From NCBI GenBank assembly GCA_017484235.1, contig JAFUTM010000284.1, forward strand, positions 1-5,590: a stretch of 5,590 bases of DNA, read 5' to 3'. This DNA comes from Selenomonadaceae bacterium (GTDB lineage Bacteria; Bacillota; Negativicutes; Selenomonadales; Selenomonadaceae). The position numbers were made by a program, and so were the translations under genes. Below are positions 1-5,590 of this stretch, one piece after another. How positions within the stretch are numbered: the first letter of the stretch is position 1; each line of letters starts with the position of its first letter. The notes beneath the pieces were generated by a model. That model saw only the letters and a list, made by a program, of their open reading frames with translations. It had not been told where the DNA came from and made no database searches.

Positions 1-279
1 CCGCTTAAAGAAGCGTGGGATTCTTGAGAAGTTTGCTTTTTAAGTCTCCTCCCAAAGGGATAACCTTATTCTCAAAGGCGTCGCCAATACGCCTCTACAC
101 TGTCACTCGAAGGCTCTCAGCTTACTTTTTACACTTTTTTAAAGTGGTAGTCCTCCACTTTGACGTTGGACTTTTACAGCAGACCGCAGGCAGAGCCTGT
201 TTGTTAGTCTTACCTTGAAACTCCGAAGAACTGCAGCAGCTTGACCAATTAACACGCTGTGCGTGCCGCTCGCCCGTAC
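1..279 (-). ncRNA. Putative structured non-coding RNA, IS200/IS605 right-end (omegaRNA)-like, running off the left edge
   Basis: No frame on either strand holds a convincing protein here, but a strong minus-strand promoter (286-313) points into the stretch with a predicted start near 279. The region is G+C-richer than the genes to the right and packed with short perfect hairpins: 253-257/261-265, 219-223/228-232 with a UUCG loop on the minus strand, 187-191/195-199, 141-147/155-161, 76-81/89-94, 24-30/69-75 closing a longer domain, and 2-6/11-15. Read leftwards it ends CTTCTCAAGAATCCCACG followed by a hairpin. That arrangement, AATCCCACG leading into a terminal stem, is from memory typical of the 3' end of tnpB genes and the right end of IS200/IS605 elements, which is transcribed as omegaRNA (guide RNA of TnpB). 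No tnpB reading frame lies on its 5' side, so it would be an orphan or independently transcribed copy. That it is transcribed RNA is fairly well supported; the family name is inference. It could instead be a long structured leader of a minus-strand gene beyond the edge. Confidence 0.42.
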
Positions 280-285
280 AGCTTT

Positions 286-313
286 ATTTTAACATTTACA
301 GTTTGAATGTCAA
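286..313 (-). promoter_or_regulatory. Strong sigma-70-type promoter, reading leftwards
   Basis: On the minus strand a perfect -35 box TTGACA (308-313) is followed after 16 bases by TAAAAT (286-291, five of six matches to TATAAT). The preceding TGT gives an extended -10. The predicted start is near 279. It has the best consensus match of the promoters seen in the window. It has no gene to serve except the structured region 1-279 and whatever lies beyond the left edge, which is the main reason for calling that region an RNA gene. Confidence 0.55.
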
Positions 314-323
314 TAGTTATTTT

Positions 324-354
324 GGCGCGATTCATCTCAAAGTATTCTCGCGCC
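324..354. repeat. 7-bp perfect inverted repeat in the divergent control region
   Basis: GGCGCGA (324-330) and its exact complement TCGCGCC (348-354) are separated by 17 bases. They stand out as G+C-rich blocks in an otherwise AT-rich spacer. The repeat lies between the leftward promoter (286-313) and the rightward promoter (380-408), about 60 and 75 bases upstream of the two predicted starts. No T-run follows on either strand, so it is not an obvious terminator. It could be an operator for a dimeric regulator with half-sites about two helical turns apart, a cruciform, or a remnant of a mobile-element end. Confidence 0.4.
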
Positions 355-379
355 GGAAAGATAAAAATTAAATTATGAC

Positions 380-408
380 TTGTTAGATTTCAAATAATAT
401 GAGATAAT
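380..408 (+). promoter_or_regulatory. Probable sigma-70-type promoter of the kinase operon
   Basis: TTGTTA (380-385, four of six) and GATAAT (403-408, five of six) are 17 bases apart, predicting a start near 415. That would put transcription downstream of the ATG at 411 and leave a leader of roughly 45 bases before the ATG at 459, so it bears on the choice of start codon. In AT-rich DNA such matches arise by chance, hence the moderate confidence. Confidence 0.42.
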
Positions 409-440
409 ATATGCGTATTATTGTAAACAGTTTTGTAATA

Positions 441-450
441 GGAGTGAGGG
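441..450 (+). promoter_or_regulatory. Ribosome binding site that decides the kinase start
   Basis: The stretch GGAGTGAGGG holds two overlapping Shine-Dalgarno cores; the GAGG at 446-449 ends nine bases before the ATG at 459. The upstream ATG at 411 has only a weak GAGA before it, overlapping the -10 box. The site therefore favours the later start. Confidence 0.55.
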
Positions 451-458
451 ATTATTTG

Positions 459-3400
459 ATGCAACAAAGCCCTTTGCCGTTTGACACAACAAAATATGAC
501 GATCTGCCAATGAGTGCTGTTATCTATGAACCTGTACTCGATGACAATGATCTGTTATTAGATTACAAAATAATATATGCTAATGAATCTCTGATGAAGG
601 ATTGGAAAATATACAGACCTAATGAACCGTGTATTGGCTCTTGTATATTGAAAACAAACATAATGAACGAAGAACTTCTTCATCTTATGGAAAAGCACGC
701 GAAAGAAGAGACGTTTAGCGCATTTTCTTACTATATATCAGAAAGTGACGTCCACGTACATTTCCAGCCGATGAAAAATCTTCCGCCGCCATATGTCGGT
801 TACTTTTTAACAAATATATCCGAATATGAGCAAAAATCATCGCGGATACATTTTTTGCGTTCAATTCGTCAGATTGAAAATCCAGCCGTACTGATGAGGC
901 AGAATGACGACGGCACAATGGAGACAATATTTGTATCTGATGAATTTGCAAAGATGATGGAATGTACGACAGATGAAGCCTTAAAATATATGAATGGCAA
1001 AGGATATATCCTCTCAACCAATCCAGATGATCGACTGTCTGTTAAGCGCGTTTTAAGGCGGCGTATTTCTGAAAATGGCACTAAAGAAATTACTATTCGC
1101 AAGATAACGAAGAAGGGCAACGAAATTTGGTGCAATGTCCGTTACGCTTTTATTGATGATTTTGGTGAACACTATATTTACTGTACATATATTGATGTAA
1201 CTACTTCCAGGATATATGAGCAGCGCCTTAAAATATCTTATACGTCAATGGGCGATACGTTCTATCGTGAAAATAAACAGACTCTCGGAATGTTTAGAGT
1301 CAATCTCAGTCGAGACGTGATTGAAGATATGCAGGGTAAAGATTTATTTGGCACAGATTCAACCATTCGCCCTTATTCCAAAGTGATGTGGCTCCGTGCG
1401 ATGAATTATCCTCTGCCGCACGAACAGGATCGTTTTATTGAGGTATTTGACAATGATAATTTAATCAATAATTATCTAAAAGGTCAAAATCAAATAACGA
1501 CCTCTTTCTTTTCACGTCGTAAAAATGGTCGACTGTGTTATGTAAATTTCAGTGTTATGGTAACTCGCCATCCAATTTCTGGTGATTTTATAGCATTTAT
1601 CGCTGAACAGGAAGGCAGCGTTGATAAAGTAAAAAATTCTCTGCTTGATAAAATTCTGGCGAGACAATTTGATATGGTCGCTTATCTTGCAAACGGCAAG
1701 TATGGAGTTGTCGTTGGTGATGAATCCTTAATTGAAAAAGGCAGTATATTTCCATTATCGCGAAATGGAGATTATGACGAATATTTAAAACATAGAGTTA
1801 TACCTGTTCTTGATGAAGATCAACGTCAAACGGCCTCTGAAGCCCTCTCATTGACTTCAATTGCTGCCAATGTCAAGACGGATAAGCCATACATTGTAAA
1901 TATCGCCTGTAACATTAATGGCGAAAAATATTACAAGCGTTTCGACTTTTATAATATTGATCCTGAGGCCGCATTTTACATAATATTAAAGTCTGATACA
2001 ACAGAAATCCAACGTAAACAGATTGAACAGAACACACGATTAAAAGAAGCTCTCGCTGAAGCTAAACAGGCCAACATAGCAAAAACGGCTTTCTTGTCAA
2101 GAATGAGCCACGAGATACGCACGCCTATGAATGCGATTATTGGTCTTGATAATATTGCACTTCACGAAGAAAATTTATCAGATACTTTGAAAGACCACCT
2201 CAATAAAATTGGCTCAAGTGCCAAATATTTATTGTCGCTGATAAATGATATTTTGGATATGAGCCATATTGAAAGCGGCCGTATGGCTATTAAAAATGAA
2301 GAATTTTTATTCTCTACATTTTTAGAACAAATACAGACTATGGTTAATAGTCAGTGTCAAGAGTCCGGCTTAAAATTTGAACTCATAAAACGCGGCGATA
2401 TTAAAGAATATTACATTGGCGACGATATGAAGTTGAAGCAGATTCTCATAAATGTTTTGAGTAATGCGGTTAAGTTCACTAAATCGGGCGGTACAATATC
2501 TTTTATCGTTGAATGTACTGGACAGTATGACGGTCAGTCCAGCTTTAAATTTATAGTAAAAGATACTGGTATTGGCATAGATAAAGAATATATACCAAAA
2601 ATTTTTGACGCTTTCACTCAGGAAGACGGAACTAACACTTCAAGCTATGGCGGCAGTGGACTCGGTCTGGCAATAACCAAAAATATGGTCAACCTTATGA
2701 ATGGTACAATCACAGTTGAGTCGGAGAAAGGCGTCGGTTCTACATTTACTGTTAATTTAACATTAAAAGATTCAAAACGTAATGAACACGTACAATTGAA
2801 CGACATAAATCCGCAAGACTTACACGTACTTATAGTTGATGACGATCCTATTTCCTGCGACCACGCAAAGACTGTTTTGAGTGAAATTGGCATTGTCTCT
2901 GAGACTTGCGAAAATGGTGGTGATGCAATTGAAATGGTTCGATTAAATCACGCGCGTCGAGAGGGCTATAATTTAATTATTGTGGACTTCAGGATGCCTG
3001 GTATGAATGGAATGGAAATTACCCAAAAAATACGTGAAATAATCGGCGATGAAATTGCAATCATAATAATAACGGCTTATGATTGGCTTGAAGCTGAAGA
3101 AGCGGCCGAAAAAGCCGGAGCAGATGGATTTGTATCTAAACCTTTATCAGCCTCAACGATAATGTATGAAATACAGCAAGTCTTCCACCGCAAAATGGCT
3201 CAACACTCTACAAACACAAAATTGGCTGACTTGGCCGGACGACGTATACTTATCGCTGAGGATATGCAGGTCAACGCTGAGATTATGATGATGCTGCTGG
3301 AAATGCGTGAAATGCAATCCGAACACGCCGAGAACGGCAAAATCGCTGTCGAAATGTTTACAAGCCACCCAGCCGGTTATTATGACGCAATACTAATGGA

Positions 3401-3662
3401 TATAAGGATGCCTGAAATGGACGGACTGGAAGCAACGAGAACAATTAGAGCGTCCGACCACCCAGACAGCAAGACTATTCCAATTATCGCAATGACTGCA
3501 AATGCTTTTGACGAAGATGTTCAACGGTCATTGCAGGCAGGTATGAACGCTCATCTTGCTAAACCAGTTGAACCAGAAAGTATATATCGAACATTGGAAG
3601 AATTGATTGGGCGTAACATAAATAAAATTAATACTGCAGGGGGGGGGCAATCAATTGAATAA
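459..3662 (+). CDS. PAS-domain hybrid sensor histidine kinase with two receiver domains
   Basis: A cytoplasmic hybrid kinase of 1067 residues; no membrane segment or signal peptide is visible. It should autophosphorylate on histidine after sensing an internal signal and pass phosphate to its own receiver domains. Order: PAS-like fold about 14-121; clearer PAS about 137-250; two further PAS-like regions about 260-384 and 399-512; a coiled-coil linker 514-544; HisKA with the phosphorylated H551 in SHEIRTPMNAIIG; HATPase with N665 and N669 (N box), DTGIGID 702-708, F box 715-721 and GGSGLGL 731-737; receiver 1 (788-906) with D794-D796, D843, T872, K894; receiver 2 (928-1050) with E934/D935, D981, T1013, K1035. 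Both receivers look phosphorylatable. No HPt domain or output domain follows. The start at 459 was chosen for its ribosome binding site; an in-frame ATG at 411 would add 16 residues. A nine-G run sits four codons before the stop. The ligand of the PAS regions is unknown. Confidence 0.93.
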   Translation: MQQSPLPFDTTKYDDLPMSAVIYEPVLDDNDLLLDYKIIYANESLMKDWKIYRPNEPCIGSCILKTNIMNEELLHLMEKHAKEETFSAFSYYISESDVHVHFQPMKNLPPPYVGYFLTNISEYEQKSSRIHFLRSIRQIENPAVLMRQNDDGTMETIFVSDEFAKMMECTTDEALKYMNGKGYILSTNPDDRLSVKRVLRRRISENGTKEITIRKITKKGNEIWCNVRYAFIDDFGEHYIYCTYIDVTTSRIYEQRLKISYTSMGDTFYRENKQTLGMFRVNLSRDVIEDMQGKDLFGTDSTIRPYSKVMWLRAMNYPLPHEQDRFIEVFDNDNLINNYLKGQNQITTSFFSRRKNGRLCYVNFSVMVTRHPISGDFIAFIAEQEGSVDKVKNSLLDKILARQFDMVAYLANGKYGVVVGDESLIEKGSIFPLSRNGDYDEYLKHRVIPVLDEDQRQTASEALSLTSIAANVKTDKPYIVNIACNINGEKYYKRFDFYNIDPEAAFYIILKSDTTEIQRKQIEQNTRLKEALAEAKQANIAKTAFLSRMSHEIRTPMNAIIGLDNIALHEENLSDTLKDHLNKIGSSAKYLLSLINDILDMSHIESGRMAIKNEEFLFSTFLEQIQTMVNSQCQESGLKFELIKRGDIKEYYIGDDMKLKQILINVLSNAVKFTKSGGTISFIVECTGQYDGQSSFKFIVKDTGIGIDKEYIPKIFDAFTQEDGTNTSSYGGSGLGLAITKNMVNLMNGTITVESEKGVGSTFTVNLTLKDSKRNEHVQLNDINPQDLHVLIVDDDPISCDHAKTVLSEIGIVSETCENGGDAIEMVRLNHARREGYNLIIVDFRMPGMNGMEITQKIREIIGDEIAIIIITAYDWLEAEEAAEKAGADGFVSKPLSASTIMYEIQQVFHRKMAQHSTNTKLADLAGRRILIAEDMQVNAEIMMMLLEMREMQSEHAENGKIAVEMFTSHPAGYYDAILMDIRMPEMDGLEATRTIRASDHPDSKTIPIIAMTANAFDEDVQRSLQAGMNAHLAKPVEPESIYRTLEELIGRNINKINTAGGGQSIE
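3639..3647 (+). repeat. Nine-G homopolymer inside the kinase 3' end
   Basis: Nine consecutive G's encode three glycines just before the last four residues (QSIE) of the kinase. Runs of this length are prone to slipped-strand mispairing. Loss of one G replaces QSIE with 21 residues and moves the stop to 3712-3714, inside the next gene. Gain of one G gives a stop at 3656-3658, slightly earlier than normal. Both changes affect only the tail after receiver 2, so catalysis should survive. The run could also be a sequencing error site. Confidence 0.85.
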
Positions 3663-3682
3663 ATTATCTTTTTCTGATTGGT

Positions 3683-3687
3683 GGAGG
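3683..3687 (+). promoter_or_regulatory. Ribosome binding site of the PAS-GGDEF-EAL gene
   Basis: A full GGAGG core lies 10 bases before the ATG at 3698 and only four before an in-frame GTG at 3692. The spacing favours the ATG, though the GTG would add just two residues. There is no room for a separate promoter in the 35 bases between the genes beyond the kinase's own coding end. Confidence 0.6.
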
Positions 3688-3697
3688 ACAGGTGGTT

Positions 3698-5374
3698 ATG
3701 GTAGAAGAAAATAAACCTATAAGAAGACAAATACTCGATGATCTATTTGATGCTTATACAATTTTGGGTAAAGGAAGTTACGTTTCACTTTATGATACTA
3801 AAGGTCAGATGACCAGATACAGTCCGGCAGCAGTAGAGCTGTTTGGTCTGCCAGGTGAATATATACCGATTGGAGCTTATAACTGGTCGGATTACGTTCA
3901 TCCAGAAGATCGACGACGATACGAAAATGTAATGAAAGAACTCATATTGGGTACGGCGAAACATTATGACCTTAGCTATCGTACCAGATTGAAAGACGGA
4001 AGTTACTCATTGTTTCGTTACATTGGAACCATAATCCGCGATTCATCAGGCAAACCGGAATTAATTGGCGGCATAATGATAAATGAGGGCTTGCTGGACA
4101 ACACGGACCCTGCAACGATACTTAGAAATCAATATGGATTCTTCCAAGATTTATCCGCTGTAATGGAATTAAAAAAGAACTGCATCATATTGTTGATAAC
4201 CATAAATGAAATGAGCAATATCAATGAAGTATATGGCTATGGTTATGGTAACCGCATACTTCAACAAGTTGCTTGGTTTCTTCAAGAAAATGTTGGACTT
4301 TATGGCACGATTTATCGAATGGACGGCGCTAAATTCGCTTTTTTAACCGAACATTTATCATTAGATGAAGTGGCTGAAAAATATGAACAACTTAAAATAA
4401 AACTTGCAACCGGAATTCCTATTGACAATGTGCGTCAAAACTTAATAATAAGCGGTGGTATGATTTATACTGCTGGAAAGTCCATAAATGAACGTGCCTT
4501 GTATTCCTGTCTGAGTTATGCGTGCCGAGAATCTAAGCTGCACAAAAATGGCAACCTGGTTAGTTTTGATGGAAGCTGGAACTTAGACACACACGAAACA
4601 CTGCAGATGATTGATGAAATACGCAATTGTATACTTTTGGACTGCGAAGGTTTTTCTCTTAAATATCAATTGATTGTCGATTCTAAAAATGAAAAGCCGT
4701 TCGGAGCAGAAGTTTTTATTAATTGGCACAGTGATAATTTTGGCGAAGTACCTTCAACTGAATATATTCCGATTTTAGAACGTGACTTTGTTTTTGAAGA
4801 ACTTGGATATTGGGTTCTTCGTCAGGCGATGAAAGACGGAAAACAGCTTATCAAATATAATGATGACTTTTTGATAGGTGTTGACATAGTTCAGGTACAG
4901 CTTGAAGATGAGTTTTTTATCAGAGAACTAAAAAAGATTTCTGAGCAGACTAAATTTCCACTCAAAAATCTTTGCCTTATATTAAATAAATCGTGCCGCC
5001 TATTGGATATAGATTTTTTAAAAAATGTAATTTCGACCTTACATCGTGAGGGTGTAAAATTCATCATTGACGAATTTGGCAGCGGTCTATCTTCAATAGA
5101 TTTTTTGATAAATGTATCACCAGATTATATCCGATTCAATAAAAAGTACATAGCTGAATTAAACAAAAAACCACAAAATCAGCAAATATTGCTGCGCTTG
5201 TCGGAATTAGCTTCAGCTTGTAAAACTAAAGTAAGCGTTACTGGTGTGGAAAATCAAGAAACTCACGATATATTAATAAATTATCCAGCCGATAATCTTC
5301 AAGGTGATTTTTACTCACCGCCTATGACGATTGAAAACTTAATCCAAAACGTGCAAAGTAGAATGAGCGATTAA
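3698..5374 (+). CDS. PAS-GGDEF-EAL protein with degenerate cyclase and phosphodiesterase domains
   Basis: A soluble protein of 558 residues with no membrane segment. A PAS domain (about 27-132, PAS_3 style, with HPEDR at 68-72) is followed by a GGDEF-fold domain (about 139-291) and an EAL-fold domain (about 297-552). The cyclase signature is DGAKF (209-213), the metal-binding aspartates of the first strand are missing (TINEMSNINE), and no RxxD inhibitory site precedes it. In the EAL domain the signature is EVF (338-340). Expected metal and catalytic residues are changed: Asn to D396, Glu to N430, the second Asp of DDFG to E459, Lys to R479, Glu of AEGVE to T515. Only E338, D458 and Q535 of this set remain. 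Both activities are therefore probably lost, and the protein may instead bind cyclic-di-GMP or another protein. It starts 35 bases after the kinase on the same strand, so co-transcription and a shared pathway are likely. Residual phosphodiesterase activity cannot be excluded from sequence. Confidence 0.92.
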   Translation: MVEENKPIRRQILDDLFDAYTILGKGSYVSLYDTKGQMTRYSPAAVELFGLPGEYIPIGAYNWSDYVHPEDRRRYENVMKELILGTAKHYDLSYRTRLKDGSYSLFRYIGTIIRDSSGKPELIGGIMINEGLLDNTDPATILRNQYGFFQDLSAVMELKKNCIILLITINEMSNINEVYGYGYGNRILQQVAWFLQENVGLYGTIYRMDGAKFAFLTEHLSLDEVAEKYEQLKIKLATGIPIDNVRQNLIISGGMIYTAGKSINERALYSCLSYACRESKLHKNGNLVSFDGSWNLDTHETLQMIDEIRNCILLDCEGFSLKYQLIVDSKNEKPFGAEVFINWHSDNFGEVPSTEYIPILERDFVFEELGYWVLRQAMKDGKQLIKYNDDFLIGVDIVQVQLEDEFFIRELKKISEQTKFPLKNLCLILNKSCRLLDIDFLKNVISTLHREGVKFIIDEFGSGLSSIDFLINVSPDYIRFNKKYIAELNKKPQNQQILLRLSELASACKTKVSVTGVENQETHDILINYPADNLQGDFYSPPMTIENLIQNVQSRMSD

Positions 5375-5384
5375 ATTCCAGCAT

Positions 5385-5405
5385 CAAATATGAATTTGCA
5401 TTTTT
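5385..5405 (+). terminator. Weak terminator candidate after the operon
   Basis: CAAAT (5385-5389) and ATTTG (5394-5398) form a 5-bp stem with an ATGA loop, followed by CA and five T's. It begins 11 bases after the stop codon of the PAS-GGDEF-EAL gene, where a terminator is expected. The stem is AT-rich and short, so it may be inefficient or a chance match. Confidence 0.25.
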
Positions 5406-5443
5406 ATTATACATTGACTTATGCTTGTATGGCGGTATTGCAT

Positions 5444-5473
5444 TTGAATTTAAATTTTATAGACAAATATAAA
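5444..5473 (+). promoter_or_regulatory. Possible promoter of the right-edge gene
   Basis: TTGAAT (5444-5449) and TATAAA (5468-5473) are 18 bases apart, predicting a start near 5480 and a leader of about 44 bases before the ATG at 5524. A better -35 box, TTGACT (5414-5419), has only a poor -10 partner at the right distance. The whole spacer is AT-rich, so this is tentative. Confidence 0.25.
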
Positions 5474-5523
5474 AATACATAGTAAAATTTTACAGAAACT
5501 TGAAACAGATGAGGTCGAAAAAA

Positions 5524-5590
5524 ATGGCGACAATGACACTTGTTGAAAAACACGACTTTCTCAAAGGCAGTACCGAATATAAGGAACTCG
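5524..5590 (+). CDS. N-terminal fragment of a probable TnpB-like (IS605 OrfB) protein, cut by the right edge
   Basis: An open frame starts at ATG 5524 with GAGG (5511-5514) nine bases upstream and runs to the end without a stop, giving 22 residues beginning MATMTLVEKHDFLKGS. The pattern of a short hydrophobic strand, then VEKH, then a small basic segment and EYKEL, resembles the start of TnpB proteins of Bacillota, where an 'LCxxSKNLYN' segment usually follows. TnpB is the RNA-guided nuclease of IS200/IS605 elements and uses an omegaRNA made from its own 3' end. That a gene starts here is well supported. The family call rests on 22 residues and memory of the family, so it is provisional. An ATG at 5533 is a less likely start because it lies too far from the binding site. 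Confidence 0.5.
   Translation, partial: MATMTLVEKHDFLKGSTEYKEL

Noticed and set aside
1..27. Plus-strand frame ending KEAWDS followed by a stop, as the tail of a gene from the left
   Set aside because: Only eight codons are visible. The same bases read on the minus strand give the more specific AATCCCACG element-end pattern.
15..218. 67-codon plus-strand open frame starting with GTG
   Set aside because: It has no ribosome binding site and no recognisable domain, and it lies antisense to the hairpin-rich region that a strong minus-strand promoter would transcribe.
1..280. tmRNA, RNase P RNA, SRP RNA, T-box or cyclic-di-GMP riboswitch
   Set aside because: I looked for the conserved cores of these RNAs on both strands and found none.
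256..290. Plus-strand intrinsic terminator: GCTGTGCG/CGTACAGC stem followed by TTTATTTT
   Set aside because: The T-rich stretch is better explained as the -10 box of the leftward promoter. No plus-strand gene is seen to end just before it. A dual role is possible but unsupported.
715..1135. Two overlapping minus-strand open frames inside the kinase gene
   Set aside because: They lie opposite clear PAS coding sequence, lack good ribosome binding sites and have no recognisable domains.
2645..3368. Minus-strand open frames opposite the ATPase and receiver domains
   Set aside because: These are shadows of strongly conserved catalytic coding sequence on the plus strand.
3639..3662. Kinase gene as a frameshifted pseudogene because of the G run
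   Set aside because: The frame is open through all domains, and the run lies after the last receiver domain. The natural stop and the spacing to the next gene look normal.

Overview
The window looks like chromosomal DNA of an AT-rich, low-G+C bacterium, most likely an anaerobic member of the Bacillota (Clostridia or Negativicutes). This rests on base composition, purine-rich Shine-Dalgarno sites (GGAGG, GAGG), and the protein style: a long soluble PAS hybrid kinase with two receiver domains beside a PAS-GGDEF-EAL protein. The species cannot be fixed from sequence alone.

Layout, left to right. Positions 1 to about 280 hold no convincing protein gene. They are richer in G+C than the rest and full of short perfect hairpins. 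A very good sigma-70-type promoter on the minus strand (TTGACA, 16 bp, TGT-TAAAAT; 286-313) would transcribe leftwards through them. The distal end of that transcript resembles the right-end hairpin region of IS200/IS605-type elements, so an omegaRNA-like non-coding RNA is the leading guess. Positions 314-410 are a divergent control region with a 7-bp inverted repeat (GGCGCGA/TCGCGCC) and a plus-strand promoter. Next come two plus-strand genes that probably form one operon: a hybrid sensor histidine kinase (459-3662) and, 35 bases on, a PAS-GGDEF-EAL protein (3698-5374). Positions 5375-5523 carry a weak terminator candidate and a weak promoter candidate. At 5524 a gene with a good ribosome binding site starts and leaves the window after 22 codons; its N-terminus resembles TnpB (IS605 OrfB) proteins.

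How the genes may work together. The kinase keeps every catalytic motif and both receiver aspartates, so it should be active. The window contains no HPt domain and no DNA-binding regulator. The second protein has lost the signature residues of both its cyclase (GGDEF to DGAKF) and phosphodiesterase (EAL to EVF, plus most metal ligands) domains, so it is more likely a binding or adaptor protein than an enzyme of cyclic-di-GMP turnover. Its position suggests it is a signalling partner of the kinase. A run of nine G's lies four codons before the kinase stop; slippage there would change the kinase tail and its overlap with the second gene. The operon thus lies between an omegaRNA-like transcript and a probable TnpB gene, which suggests a neighbourhood shaped by IS605-type elements.
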